A stretch of DNA of 64,000 nucleotides from Hypericibacter adhaerens (lineage in GTDB: Bacteria > Pseudomonadota > Alphaproteobacteria > Dongiales > Dongiaceae), in contig NZ_CP042582.1 of assembly GCF_008728835.1 (NCBI RefSeq), forward strand, positions 1,302,001 through 1,366,000. The letters are read 5' to 3'. How positions within the stretch are numbered: the stretch's first letter is position 1; every line of letters starts with the position of its first letter. The translations under genes were made by a program, and so were the position numbers. The notes under the pieces are model-generated. The model made no database searches and was not told the origin of the DNA. It worked only from the letters and a program-made list of their open reading frames with translations. Of this stretch, positions 27,952-39,570 are shown one piece after another.

Positions 27952-29268
27952 ATGAATGACCAGAGGGGCGGAAAAACGAATCCGCCGCGAATGAACCGCA
28001 GGGAGCTGCTGGCCGCTTCGGCCGCCGGCTTGGTTGCTCTGACCTTTTCAGCAGGCGTGAATTCGGCGCGGGCCGACGGGAAGCCGATCAAGATCGGCTG
28101 TCTTGCGCCCTTCACCGGACCCTCGAGCCGCACGGGCGAGAACATCCGCCAGGGCACCATGATGGCGATCGAGGATGCGCGCGCGGACGGGGAGATTCCC
28201 CTGACCGTGGACGGGGAGAAGCGCGATATCGAGATCGTTCTGGTCGACGACCAATCTGATCCGGAGAAGGGTGTTCTCGCTCTTCGCGATGCAGTCAGCC
28301 GCGAAGGGGTGGAATTCATGATCAATGGATGGCATTCGTCCGTTGCGCTCGCGACCATGGACGTCGAGGCGGATCTGGGCATCGTCCATCTGGGCAATCT
28401 CGGCGAATCGCAGTCCATCGCCGACAAGATCAATTCGGACGTGAACCGTTATGCCGGCTACTTCAAGAGCTATTCCTCGCCGGCCTCGTTCTCGGTCCTC
28501 TATGGAGCTCCGCTGAACTATTTCCGCGAGAAGGGGCTCTGGAAGCCGGCGAACCTGAAGGCCGCGGTCCTGGTTGAGGACACGGATTATGGCCGGAGCT
28601 GGGGCGAGGCACTGGTCACGAGCCTCAAATCGGCGGGCTATGAGGTGAGCGGCTTCGATGTGGTGCCCTTCGAGGAGACCGAGTTCTCACCCATCATCAC
28701 CAAGTATCGCGCGCAGCAGATTTCCCTGGTGATGACCACGATCACCGCGCCGGTAGGTGCCTCGAATTTCGTGAAGCAGGTCCGGACGCAGAAGCTGAAG
28801 GCGCTGCTCGTCAGCCACGGCCTGACCTGGTTCAGCGAGTGGCACGAGCTGACCGGAGAAGCCTCCGACTACAACGTCACCATGGACTCGCCGGCACCCC
28901 TGGCGCCCTGGCAGACCGAGTGGAACCAGCGTTTCAAGGCGAAGTATGGCGAGGATCCGAGCATCACCGCGTCGGGCCTGCCTTACGACTATACGCGGAT
29001 GGCCATCAAGGCGATCAATCAGGCCGGCACGCTCAAGCGGGAAGCGCTGATCGAGACGATCCGCTCGATGGAATACAAGGGCATCTGGAACTTGTACAAG
29101 TTCGCGAAAGAACCCGGCCCGAACGCGACCTCGCCCAACGAGGTCCTGACTGGTCCCTTCATGAAGGGGTTCTTCTTCCCGATGGTGCAGCTCATGGGGG
29201 GCGAGCGCAAGGTGATCTGGCCGCTCGAGTTTGCTTCCGCCGAGTTCGTCGCACCTCCCTGGCTCTGA
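27952..29268 (+). CDS. LivK-type ABC transporter substrate-binding protein, Tat-exported
   Basis: 438 residues. ATG 27952 is fixed by GGGAGG at 27939-27944, 7 bp upstream. The N-terminus carries a twin-arginine signal (M-N-R-R-E-L-L-A-A-S near 12-21) and a cleavage region ending S-A-R-A. The mature part is a periplasmic type I binding protein: I-G-C-L-A-P-F-T-G-P-S near 50, V-L-V-D-D-Q-S-D-P near 95 and a late Y-D-Y-T-R-M-A-I-K helix. It belongs to the urea/short-chain amide and branched-chain family. It should feed the LivGFHM importer encoded divergently. A strong hairpin follows the stop. Confidence 0.9.
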   Translation: MNDQRGGKTNPPRMNRRELLAASAAGLVALTFSAGVNSARADGKPIKIGCLAPFTGPSSRTGENIRQGTMMAIEDARADGEIPLTVDGEKRDIEIVLVDDQSDPEKGVLALRDAVSREGVEFMINGWHSSVALATMDVEADLGIVHLGNLGESQSIADKINSDVNRYAGYFKSYSSPASFSVLYGAPLNYFREKGLWKPANLKAAVLVEDTDYGRSWGEALVTSLKSAGYEVSGFDVVPFEETEFSPIITKYRAQQISLVMTTITAPVGASNFVKQVRTQKLKALLVSHGLTWFSEWHELTGEASDYNVTMDSPAPLAPWQTEWNQRFKAKYGEDPSITASGLPYDYTRMAIKAINQAGTLKREALIETIRSMEYKGIWNLYKFAKEPGPNATSPNEVLTGPFMKGFFFPMVQLMGGERKVIWPLEFASAEFVAPPWL

Positions 29269-29273
29269 ACGAC

Positions 29274-29306
29274 AAGGGCGCCGCTGGTTCTCGGCGGCGC
29301 CCTTTC
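29274..29306 (+). terminator. Intrinsic terminator after the binding-protein gene
   Basis: A perfect 11 bp stem (AAGGGCGCCGC at 29274-29284, complement at 29294-29304) with a 9-base loop, ending in TTT. It starts 6 bp after the stop codon. The short T-tract suggests partial read-through into the M24 genes. Confidence 0.7.
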
Positions 29307-29372
29307 CAAGATCGAGATTTCCACGCTCGCCTCTTCCCCTGAGATGAGGCGAAGCGCGAATGCAGGGTTGAA

Positions 29373-30536
29373 ATGGCACGAGAATATCTCGCTTTCGGCC
29401 AAGCCGAATACCGCGACAGGATGGCGCGCGCGCGGGCGACGATGCGGGAAAACGGGCTCGACGCGGTCATCATCGTCTCGCCCGAATCGCTCTACTATCT
29501 CTCCGGTTACGATTCATGGACCTCGGCGGTTAATCCGCAGGGGCTGGTGGTGAGTTCGGGCGAAGACAACCCGACCCTCCTCATCCGGAACTACGACTAC
29601 GCGCTCGCGCGGGAGTCGACCTTCGTCGAGGATATCCGGACCTTCAGGCTTGGGATCGACAACCCGGCGGGGATGCTCGCGGATATCGTCGGGAAGAAGA
29701 GACCGGGCTATGCCCGCGTCGGCGTCGATCTGCAATCTCCCGCCGTGACCGGCCGGTTCGCGCTGGATCTGGCCGATGCGCTCGGCGGCGGCGCGCTGGT
29801 CGACGCGACCGATCTTCTGGGCGAGTTGCGATTGATCAAATCGTCGCCCGAGATCGCCTATATCCGGCAGGCCGCCGGCTATGCCGCGGCGGGGCTGGCC
29901 GAGACGAAGCGGGCCTTGCGGGCGGGACGAACCGAGATCGCCGTGGCCGCAGACGTCGAGGCCGCTGTCCGGAAGGCGGGGAGCGACTACTGGGCCATTC
30001 CGATGGAATTCACCACCGGCCCTCGAACGGCGGCGGGCCATGGGGCGCCTCGCCCGCGGGTCATCGGAGCGGGAGACCTGGCGCATTTCGAGTTTGCGGG
30101 CGTTGCGGCCCGCTATCACGTCACGGCCATGACGACCATGGCCGTGACGAGCGCCAGCAAGCGCATTCGCGACCTTCATCGGATCTGTGCGGAGTCCGTC
30201 ACGGCGGGCGTGGCCGCCGTCAAGGTGGGGGCTCCCGCCGCGGCGGCCGAGATCGCGTCGTTGAGGCCGCTGGAGCGCGAAGGGATCGACGGTTTCGCGA
30301 TCGCGCGGTTCGGATACGGCATCGGCGTCGCCTATCCGCCGATCTGGCTCGAGACGCTGCAGATATCCCGCACTTCGGCGCATGTCCTGCAGGCGGGGAT
30401 GGTTTTCGTGCTCCATACGACGCTCACGCTTCCCGACGAGAACCTCGGTTTCATGCAAGGCGGCACCTATCTGCTGACCGAGACCGGCGTTCAGATGCTT
30501 GTCGGCGATGGCGACAGCCCTTTGGTCACCGTGTGA
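29373..30536 (+). CDS. Metal-ligand-less M24-fold hydrolase (ectoine hydrolase/creatinase-like), copy 1
   Basis: 387 residues: an N-terminal creatinase-type domain (1-160) and a pita-bread domain (165-385). All five usual metal positions are changed. The first Asp is E240, the second Asp is T251, the His of H-G-x-G is Y315, and the two Glu positions are H348 and G363. A central H223 in A-G-H-G-A-P remains, at the region of the catalytic His of metal-free creatinase. The F-G-Y-G-I-G-V-x-Y-P-P motif resembles ectoine hydrolase DoeA. It likely hydrolyses a C-N bond in a small amide or cyclic amidine; the exact substrate is unknown. Confidence 0.8.
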   Translation: MAREYLAFGQAEYRDRMARARATMRENGLDAVIIVSPESLYYLSGYDSWTSAVNPQGLVVSSGEDNPTLLIRNYDYALARESTFVEDIRTFRLGIDNPAGMLADIVGKKRPGYARVGVDLQSPAVTGRFALDLADALGGGALVDATDLLGELRLIKSSPEIAYIRQAAGYAAAGLAETKRALRAGRTEIAVAADVEAAVRKAGSDYWAIPMEFTTGPRTAAGHGAPRPRVIGAGDLAHFEFAGVAARYHVTAMTTMAVTSASKRIRDLHRICAESVTAGVAAVKVGAPAAAAEIASLRPLEREGIDGFAIARFGYGIGVAYPPIWLETLQISRTSAHVLQAGMVFVLHTTLTLPDENLGFMQGGTYLLTETGVQMLVGDGDSPLVTV

Positions 30537-30584
30537 CGGGCTTGCTCCGTTCGGGTGGCATTCCTCTTGGATGGGAGAAGGATC

Positions 30585-31754
30585 GTGGCTGAGGTACCGT
30601 TCGCTGCATTTTCCGAAACGGAGCATCGCGCGCGCCTGGCACGCGCCCGGACGGCGCTCGGCGAGGCAGAATTCGACGGCTGCATCGTTATCGCACCGGA
30701 GAACCTTTTCTATCTCGCCGGCTACGATTCCATCTCTTCATATGTCGGTCCGCAGGCGCTGGTTTTCAGCGCCAAGGGCGGTGGTGATCCGACGCTCCTG
30801 GTACGTGACTTGGACTTGCCCTTGGTGCGAGAGACGAGCTGGATCAAGGACGTCCGCACCTACCATCTCAACCAGGACGATGTGGGTGCGCTTCTCGCGG
30901 CCATCGTGCAGGAAAAGGGGCCCGGCAAGGGAAACTGGGGGCTCGAAGTCAATTCCTATGCGGTGACGGCGGGCTACGCGAAGCTGCTGGGCGACGCCCT
31001 TCCCGCGCTGCGCTTCAAGGATGTGGGGCCCCTCCTGAGCCGGCTTCAATACATCAAGTCGGCGGCAGAAATTGCCTATGTCCGGGAGGCGGCCGGTTAC
31101 GCCAATGTCGGCGTCGCGGCGGCCCGCGAGGCGCTTCGGGCGGGAATGAAGGAAACCGCCCTTTGTGCCGCAGTGGAGGGCGCCGTGCGCAGGGCAGGGA
31201 GCGACTACCCGGCGATTCCGACCGAATGTGCCAGCGGCAGCCGCTCGGCCGGCGGGCATGCGACGGCGATGCCGAAGATCATCGGCCCCAACGAGCTCGT
31301 GCATCTCGAGTTCGCCGGTGTAGCGCGCCGCTATCACAGCGTTTCCATGCTGACGATGGCTACGGGCGATCCGGGGCCGCGCGCGCGATGGCTTTACGGC
31401 GTGGCGTTGGAATCGCTGCAGAAGGGTCTGGAGGCCTGCCGGCCGGGCGCCAGCGTCGTCGATATCGACAACGCATCCCTCGCGCCCATCATCAAGGCGG
31501 GCATAGGTCATGCCGCGCAGATGCGATTCGGGGTTGGGATCGGGATCGGCTATCCGCCGGTATGGGTGGGCACGTTCCAGATCGATCGGTTCTCCGACGG
31601 CGTGCTACACCCCGGTATGGTCTTCTATGTGCATGCTTGGCTGTCTTTGGCGGATGAAAGGCTGGGCGTCATGCTGGGCGGCAGCTATCTCGTCGGCGAG
31701 ACCGCCGTGGAGCAATTGTCGGGAGCGGGTCCGGTCGAGTTGTTCACCGCCTAA
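30585..31754 (+). CDS. Metal-ligand-less M24-fold hydrolase (ectoine hydrolase/creatinase-like), copy 2
   Basis: 389 residues, a paralogue of the preceding gene. I chose GTG 30585 because GGGAGAAGG lies just upstream and because the resulting N-terminus aligns with copy 1; an in-frame GTG at 30555 would add ten unmatched residues. It keeps Y-L-A-G-Y-D-S near 45, G-G-H-A-T near 220 and F-G-V-G-I-G-I-G-Y-P-P. Metal positions are again E, S, V, H and G. The two copies probably form a heteromer or act on successive intermediates. The genes lie 48 bp apart and should share a transcript. Confidence 0.8.
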   Translation: MAEVPFAAFSETEHRARLARARTALGEAEFDGCIVIAPENLFYLAGYDSISSYVGPQALVFSAKGGGDPTLLVRDLDLPLVRETSWIKDVRTYHLNQDDVGALLAAIVQEKGPGKGNWGLEVNSYAVTAGYAKLLGDALPALRFKDVGPLLSRLQYIKSAAEIAYVREAAGYANVGVAAAREALRAGMKETALCAAVEGAVRRAGSDYPAIPTECASGSRSAGGHATAMPKIIGPNELVHLEFAGVARRYHSVSMLTMATGDPGPRARWLYGVALESLQKGLEACRPGASVVDIDNASLAPIIKAGIGHAAQMRFGVGIGIGYPPVWVGTFQIDRFSDGVLHPGMVFYVHAWLSLADERLGVMLGGSYLVGETAVEQLSGAGPVELFTA

Positions 31755-31820
31755 GTTCCCCAGCCCGTGAGCCCACCCTCTGGATCGTAGGGCCTGGTTC
31801 CTGGGTACTGATTCCAGTCG

Positions 31821-33008
31821 TCAAAGCTCCAGGAGTCGCGCCGTGTGGCGGGCGATGACCAGTTCCTCGTCGGTCGGGACGGTATAGGCGGCGGTCCTGG
31901 CCTTGGTGCGGGTCAGCAGGGGGCCGCCGCGCGCGTTGGCCGCTTCGTCGAGTTCGATCCCGAGCCAGGCGAGGTCGCGGCAGACGCGGGCGCGGATCGG
32001 CGCCGCGTTCTCGCCGACGCCGCCGGTGAAGACCAGCGCGTCGAGCCCGCCCAACGCCGCGGCGAGCGAGCCGGTGTGGCGGACGATGGCATAGCAATAT
32101 TGCTCGATGGCGGCGGCGGCGCGCGGCTCGGGGCTCTCCAGCAGCGTCTTCATGTCGGCGCTGAAGCCGGAGAGGCCCAGGAGGCCGCTCTTGTTGTAGA
32201 GCAGGTCCTCGAGCGCCTTGAGGTCCATCTTCTCCTCGCGGATGAGATGGAGGAGGGCGCCGGGATCGAGACTGCCGATGCGCGTGCCCATCACGATGCC
32301 GTCGAGCGTGGAGAAACCCATGGTGGTGGCGTGGCCCTTGCCGTCGAGCACGGCCGCCATGCTCGCGCCATTGCCGAGATGGGCGATGACGAGGCGCTTC
32401 GGCAGCGTTCCGCCGAGAAGCTGGCGCAGACGGCCGGTCACGTATTCGTAGGAAAGGCCGTGGAAACCGTAGCGGCGCATGCCCTTGGCTTCATAGGCGG
32501 CGGGCAGGCCGAGGCTGCGGGCCGTCGCCGGCATGAAGGCGTGGAAGGCGGTGTCGAAGCAGGCGACCTGCGGCAGTGCCGGATGCTGCGCCATCAGCGC
32601 GCGGATCGCGGCGACATTGTGCGGCTGGTGATGCGGTGCCAGCGGCTCCAGCGCCGAGAGCGCGTCGAGGATTTCGGGCGTGATGCGCTCGGGGGCCGCG
32701 AAGCGCGTGCCGCCATGGACGACGCGGTGGCCGGCGCCGGCGAGGTCCTGGCCCAGACCGTTGGTCGCCAGCCAATCGGGCAGGAGCAGCAGCGCGTCGG
32801 CGTGGTTGCGGATGGCGGCGAGCGTTGCCGCGTCCGGCGATGGGAGCGGATGGCCGTCGGCGGATTTCGCCGAAAAGGCGAGGGCGCGGCCGATGCCGGC
32901 GAACTGGCCGCGGGCGAGTGGTGCGGGATCGGCGCCGGCGCTGGGCCGGTAGAGCGCGAATTTGAGGCTCGAGGAGCCGGCGTTGAGGATGAGGAGCGGG
33001 GCGGTCAT
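31821..33008 (-). CDS. ackA: Acetate kinase
   Basis: 395 residues, usual length. It interconverts acetyl phosphate + ADP and acetate + ATP in the cytoplasm. Typical motifs are L-N-A-G-S-S-S-L-K-F near 8-17, H-R-V-V-H-G-G near 93, Y-G-F-H-G-L-S-Y near 180 and H-L-G-N-G-A-S near 207. ATG 33008 starts the conserved region; the frame extends 12 codons upstream without conserved sequence. It lies downstream of xsc, separated by a family 2 repeat. Xsc makes acetyl phosphate, so AckA can harvest ATP from it. Confidence 0.95.
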   Translation of the reverse strand: MTAPLLILNAGSSSLKFALYRPSAGADPAPLARGQFAGIGRALAFSAKSADGHPLPSPDAATLAAIRNHADALLLLPDWLATNGLGQDLAGAGHRVVHGGTRFAAPERITPEILDALSALEPLAPHHQPHNVAAIRALMAQHPALPQVACFDTAFHAFMPATARSLGLPAAYEAKGMRRYGFHGLSYEYVTGRLRQLLGGTLPKRLVIAHLGNGASMAAVLDGKGHATTMGFSTLDGIVMGTRIGSLDPGALLHLIREEKMDLKALEDLLYNKSGLLGLSGFSADMKTLLESPEPRAAAAIEQYCYAIVRHTGSLAAALGGLDALVFTGGVGENAAPIRARVCRDLAWLGIELDEAANARGGPLLTRTKARTAAYTVPTDEELVIARHTARLLEL

Positions 33009-33044
33009 GGAGACATGTTCCCCGCGAAACCACGCTTGCGGCAA

Positions 33045-33184
33045 CCCCTCCCCCTACCCCCTCCCGCAAGGGGAGGGGGCTGGAATTTTGCCAGCTCGCC
33101 TTTTCTCTTTCGGCTTACGAAGGGACGCGGGAACCCCCAACCGTCTCGCCCCCTCCCCTTGCGGGAGGGGGTAGGGGGAGGGGA
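33045..33184. repeat. Family 2 palindromic repeat between ackA and xsc
   Basis: Two outer arms, CCCCTCCCCCTACCCCCTCC starting near 33045 and the complement ending near 33183, each with an internal hairpin around CGCAAG or CTTGCG, are separated by about 65 bp. This undisturbed copy serves as the reference for the interrupted copy around the IS110 element. Confidence 0.85.
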
Positions 33185-33208
33185 GTTGCCGCTCGGTGCG
33201 AGAGGCAA

Positions 33209-36255
<3,047 letters not shown>

Positions 36256-36272
36256 CTGGCAACACAGTCGCT

Positions 36273-36387
36273 CTCCCGCAAGGGGAGGGGGCGAGATGTT
36301 TGATGTGTTCGCCCCCTCCTTGGTGGGAGAGACGTGATGTTTGTTGTTCTAGCCCCCTCCCCTTGCGGGAGGGGGTAGGGGGAGGGA
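36273..36387. repeat. Right remnant and partner arms of the split family 2 repeat
   Basis: CTCCCGCAAGGGGAGGGGGC continues the repeat interrupted at 35134. A further arm ending GGGGGTAGGGGGAGGG near 36386 completes the inverted structure. It fills the gap between the IS and the MocR gene. Confidence 0.75.
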
Positions 36388-36420
36388 AAGCGCGGTGCAC
36401 GAAGTCGCGCCGCGCCAACA

Positions 36421-37920
36421 CTATCCCATCTGCTTGCGCAGGATCTCGCCCAGGAGCTTGATCCCCGGCTCGATCTTCTCGAGCGCGATCGAGGAGAAGC
36501 CCAAGCGGAAGAAGCGGCGCGGCGCGTCCTGGGCCTGGAAATGCCAGTCGCCGCGCTCGATCAGGATGCCCTGCTTGGCAGCGGCGGCCTCGAGCAGCCG
36601 CGCGTCGAGCCCGGGCGGCCCCTCCACCCAATAGGCCGTGCCGCCCTGGCTCTGCTGCCAGCGGCATTCGGGCAGGTGGCGCGTCAGCGCCTCGCCCATC
36701 GCCTTCCAGCGATCCTTGTAGATCTGGCTGAGGCGGCGCAGCAGCGCGTCGTGATGGCCGTCGGCGAGGAAGAGCGCGATGGTGCGCTGGTTGTTGGCCG
36801 GCGGATGGCGCAGCATCAGGCGCCGCAGCGCACGCGCCTCGCGGATGAAGGGCTCGGGGCCCACCATGTAGCCGAGCCGCAGGCCCGGGGCGAGGGTCTT
36901 GGAGAGGCTCGCCACGAAGATCACGCGGCCGCTGCGATCGAGCGACTTCAGGGCCGGCGAGGGCGTGCCCTGATGGTTGATCTCGCTCTCGTAATCGTCC
37001 TCGACCACGACGATGTCGTTGGCCGCGGCCGACTGCAGCAGGGCGCGCCTGCGGGCCAGCGACATGGTGGCGGTGGTGGGGAACTGGTGGCTCGGCGTCG
37101 CATAGACATAATCGCAAGCGGCGAGGCGCTCATCGACCACCAGCCCCTCGCGGTCGATCGCGAGCGGGACCAGCTCGGCGCCGCGCAGGCTGAAGATGTT
37201 GCGCGCATCGACATAGCCCGGATCCTCGATGCCGACGCGCGTCCCGGCATCGATCAGCAGGCTCGCGATCAGGTAGAGCGCCTGCTGCGCGCCCACGGTG
37301 ACGAGGATCTCGTCATTGCCGACCCGCACGCCGCGCCGCGGCAGGAGGCGGGTGCGGATCTGCTCGACCAGGAGCGGATCGTCTTCGGTGAAGAGGTCGC
37401 GCGACCATTCCTTGACCGACCCGCGGCCGAGCGCCTGGCGGGAGCAGTCGCGCCAGGCCGCGATCGGGAACAGTGCCGGGTCGACCTGGCCATAGATGAA
37501 AGGGAAGGGGTAGTCCTGCCAGTTGCGTGGCTTCTCGATATTGTGCTGTGCCGTCGGGCGGACGCGAAACCTGTCCGCCCAGTCCACCCCGGCTGGCCGT
37601 TCCTTGGCATTTGCACCGGTTGCGGTTTCCCGCGCCGCCGATACCACCGGTGGCTGGGCGCGTCCCGAGAGCACATCGGGCGCCACGAAATAGCCGCTGC
37701 GCTGGCGGGCGACGAGAAAACCTTCCTCGACCAGATCCTGATAGGCGAGCGCCACCGTGTTGCGGGCGACATTGAGCGTCTGCGCCATCTTCCGGCAGGA
37801 GGGGAGCGCCGTACCGGCCGGAATCTGGCCTTCCAGGATCGCGTCGACCAGCATGCGCCGGAGCTGCGCCTGGAGCGTGGTCTTGCCGTCCGGCTCGAAA
37901 TGGAAAAGCTGTTCCCGCAT
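36421..37920 (-). CDS. MocR-type GntR regulator (TauR/PdxR-like)
   Basis: 499 residues. A GntR winged helix (about 12-80, with L-P-S-C-R-K-M-A-Q-T-L-N-V-A-R-N-T-V) is fused to a fold-type I aminotransferase-like domain (about 135-495). The PLP lysine is K341 in S-L-S-K-T-L-A-P-G-L-R-L-G-Y, and D-D-Y-E-S-E is near 308. It is divergent from the importer/aminotransferase operon and, apart from the IS, directly upstream of xsc. In other alphaproteobacteria TauR, a MocR protein, controls tpa and xsc, so a taurine or amine sensor role fits. That role is inference. Confidence 0.88.
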   Translation of the reverse strand: MREQLFHFEPDGKTTLQAQLRRMLVDAILEGQIPAGTALPSCRKMAQTLNVARNTVALAYQDLVEEGFLVARQRSGYFVAPDVLSGRAQPPVVSAARETATGANAKERPAGVDWADRFRVRPTAQHNIEKPRNWQDYPFPFIYGQVDPALFPIAAWRDCSRQALGRGSVKEWSRDLFTEDDPLLVEQIRTRLLPRRGVRVGNDEILVTVGAQQALYLIASLLIDAGTRVGIEDPGYVDARNIFSLRGAELVPLAIDREGLVVDERLAACDYVYATPSHQFPTTATMSLARRRALLQSAAANDIVVVEDDYESEINHQGTPSPALKSLDRSGRVIFVASLSKTLAPGLRLGYMVGPEPFIREARALRRLMLRHPPANNQRTIALFLADGHHDALLRRLSQIYKDRWKAMGEALTRHLPECRWQQSQGGTAYWVEGPPGLDARLLEAAAAKQGILIERGDWHFQAQDAPRRFFRLGFSSIALEKIEPGIKLLGEILRKQMG

Positions 37921-37991
37921 TCACGCTCATTCCGGGCCGTCGGAAGCCGTGGCCGGCGAAATCTCCTTGACTGGCTCTGTTTCACTAGTCG

Positions 37992-38002
37992 ATTGTAACA
38001 AT
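37992..38002. promoter_or_regulatory. Palindrome in the MocR/binding-protein divergent spacer
   Basis: ATTGTAACAAT is a perfect 5+1+5 palindrome in the AT-rich middle of the 273 bp divergent region (37921-38193). It is 72 bp upstream of the MocR start and about 190 bp upstream of the binding-protein start. It may be an operator for the MocR protein; only position and symmetry support this. No other gene is seen in this spacer. Confidence 0.35.
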
Positions 38003-38193
38003 ACGATCAATTGGCGAAGAATCCCCAGCTTTTCTGCCGATTTCAACCCGGAAGCCGGTCACGTGGATGTCATAAATCCGTCGTGTGCCGGCGCTACAAC
38101 GAGCGGTCCCCCCCGGGAGAATCGAATCAGAACCAAAAGCCAAGGGGGCGCGCGGTACAGGCTTCATACACATCCAAGACAGGGAGTTCTCTG

Positions 38194-39360
38194 ATGACTG
38201 CCAAGAAACCGGCCTCGTCGGCTGAGTTGACGCTGAGCGCTGCACGCCGCTTCAGCCGCCGCACGATGCTGAAGACCGCCACCGCGGCGGGTGCCGCGCT
38301 GGCCGTTGGCCCGTGGCTGGTGAAGGATGCATTCTCATCCTCGGGCGAGCTCAATCTTCTCAACTGGTCGGACGAATTGCCCGACCCGGTCGTTCCGGAC
38401 TTCACGAAGAAGACCGGCATCAAGGTAAACACGACGCCCTTCTCGCAGAACGAGGAGCAGATCAACAAGCTCCAGGCGACCGGCGGCGAAGGCTTCGACC
38501 TCTATCAGCCGACACGCGATCGCCAGCCGCAGTTCAAGGATCTGGGGCTGACCGCGGCGCTCGATCCGAAGAAGCTCGATAACAGCCACGTCCTGCCCTC
38601 CTTCATCGAAGCGACGAAGATCTGGGAGTGGGATGGCGGTCTGCATTGGCTGCCGCATTGCTGGGGCAGCGAGGCGATCTCCTGGCGCACCGACCTGACC
38701 AAGCTCGAATACAAGACGCTGAGCTACGGCACGCTCTGGAACGACGAATACAAGGGCAAGGTGCAGGGCCGTCCGCATTCGCTGCTGCTCGGCATCGGCC
38801 TCTGGATGGACGCGACGGGCAAGCTGCCCTCCAACCGCATGGCCGACGCCTTCAAGGATCCGGACACCTTCAAGAAGATCTACGACGTGATCCTGCCCTT
38901 CGCGATCGAACACAAGCCCTGGATCAAGCAGTTCTGGGACAGCGCCGACAACACCAAGTCCGGCCTCCTGGAGAACGGCGTGGTGATCGGCCAGACCTGG
39001 GACGGCCCCGCGCTCAGCCTCAAGAAGGACGGCAAGCCCGTCAGCTACATGGCGCCGCAGGAAGGCGCCATCGCCTGGATCGACGGCTGGTCGCTCTCCT
39101 CGGGCGCCAAGAACGTCGACCAGGCCTATGAGTGGCTGAACTACGTCCACACGCCGGAAGCTTCGGCCAAGGTGGCGGACGGTTCGGGCTACAACCCGAT
39201 CGCCAAGGGCTCCGACGTCCTCCTGTCGGACGCCGCGAAGAAGAACTTCCAGGAAGCCTATCCGGAAGACGCGCTCGACAAGCTCTGGAACCGCATCCCC
39301 GAGCCGTCCTGGTTCGGCGATCTGCGCGGCGAGTATGCGGAGAAATACAAGGCGTCTTGA
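38194..39360 (+). CDS. PotD/PotF-type ABC substrate-binding protein, Tat-exported
   Basis: 388 residues from ATG 38194 with AGGGAG at 38181-38186. A classic Tat signal, S-R-R-T-M-L-K near 21-27, is followed by an Ala-rich hydrophobic stretch. The mature domain is a spermidine/putrescine-type periplasmic binding protein, with L-N-L-L-N-W-S-D near 50 and W-D-G-P-A-L-S-L in the second lobe. Such proteins bind polyamines, but also GABA, taurine-like or opine-like amines. It heads the pot-like operon. A hairpin after the stop probably keeps its mRNA more abundant than the downstream genes. Confidence 0.88.
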   Translation: MTAKKPASSAELTLSAARRFSRRTMLKTATAAGAALAVGPWLVKDAFSSSGELNLLNWSDELPDPVVPDFTKKTGIKVNTTPFSQNEEQINKLQATGGEGFDLYQPTRDRQPQFKDLGLTAALDPKKLDNSHVLPSFIEATKIWEWDGGLHWLPHCWGSEAISWRTDLTKLEYKTLSYGTLWNDEYKGKVQGRPHSLLLGIGLWMDATGKLPSNRMADAFKDPDTFKKIYDVILPFAIEHKPWIKQFWDSADNTKSGLLENGVVIGQTWDGPALSLKKDGKPVSYMAPQEGAIAWIDGWSLSSGAKNVDQAYEWLNYVHTPEASAKVADGSGYNPIAKGSDVLLSDAAKKNFQEAYPEDALDKLWNRIPEPSWFGDLRGEYAEKYKAS

Positions 39361-39386
39361 TCGGCTGAGCCTCCAGTGACCATGCT

Positions 39387-39415
39387 GCATCCCGGCCCCG
39401 CTTGGGCCGGGATGC
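39387..39415 (+). terminator. Hairpin after the binding-protein gene (partial terminator or mRNA stabiliser)
   Basis: A perfect 12 bp stem (GCATCCCGGCCC and complement) with a 5-base loop lies 26 bp after the stop codon. No T-tract follows. Hairpins here in ABC operons usually raise binding-protein expression relative to the downstream genes. Confidence 0.6.
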
Positions 39416-39570
39416 TTGCATTGGACCAGGGCTGCCTTGCGTCCGCGCGAGAGCCTCGCGCCGCCCCATGCAGCCCTGCAGGTTGCAGCGGACCGGTCCA
39501 CGTCGGTGGAGCGGCCGTCGGGCATGCCTGAGGCCGGTTCCGAGAGTCAGGGAAGGGGAAGTCTCGATCC

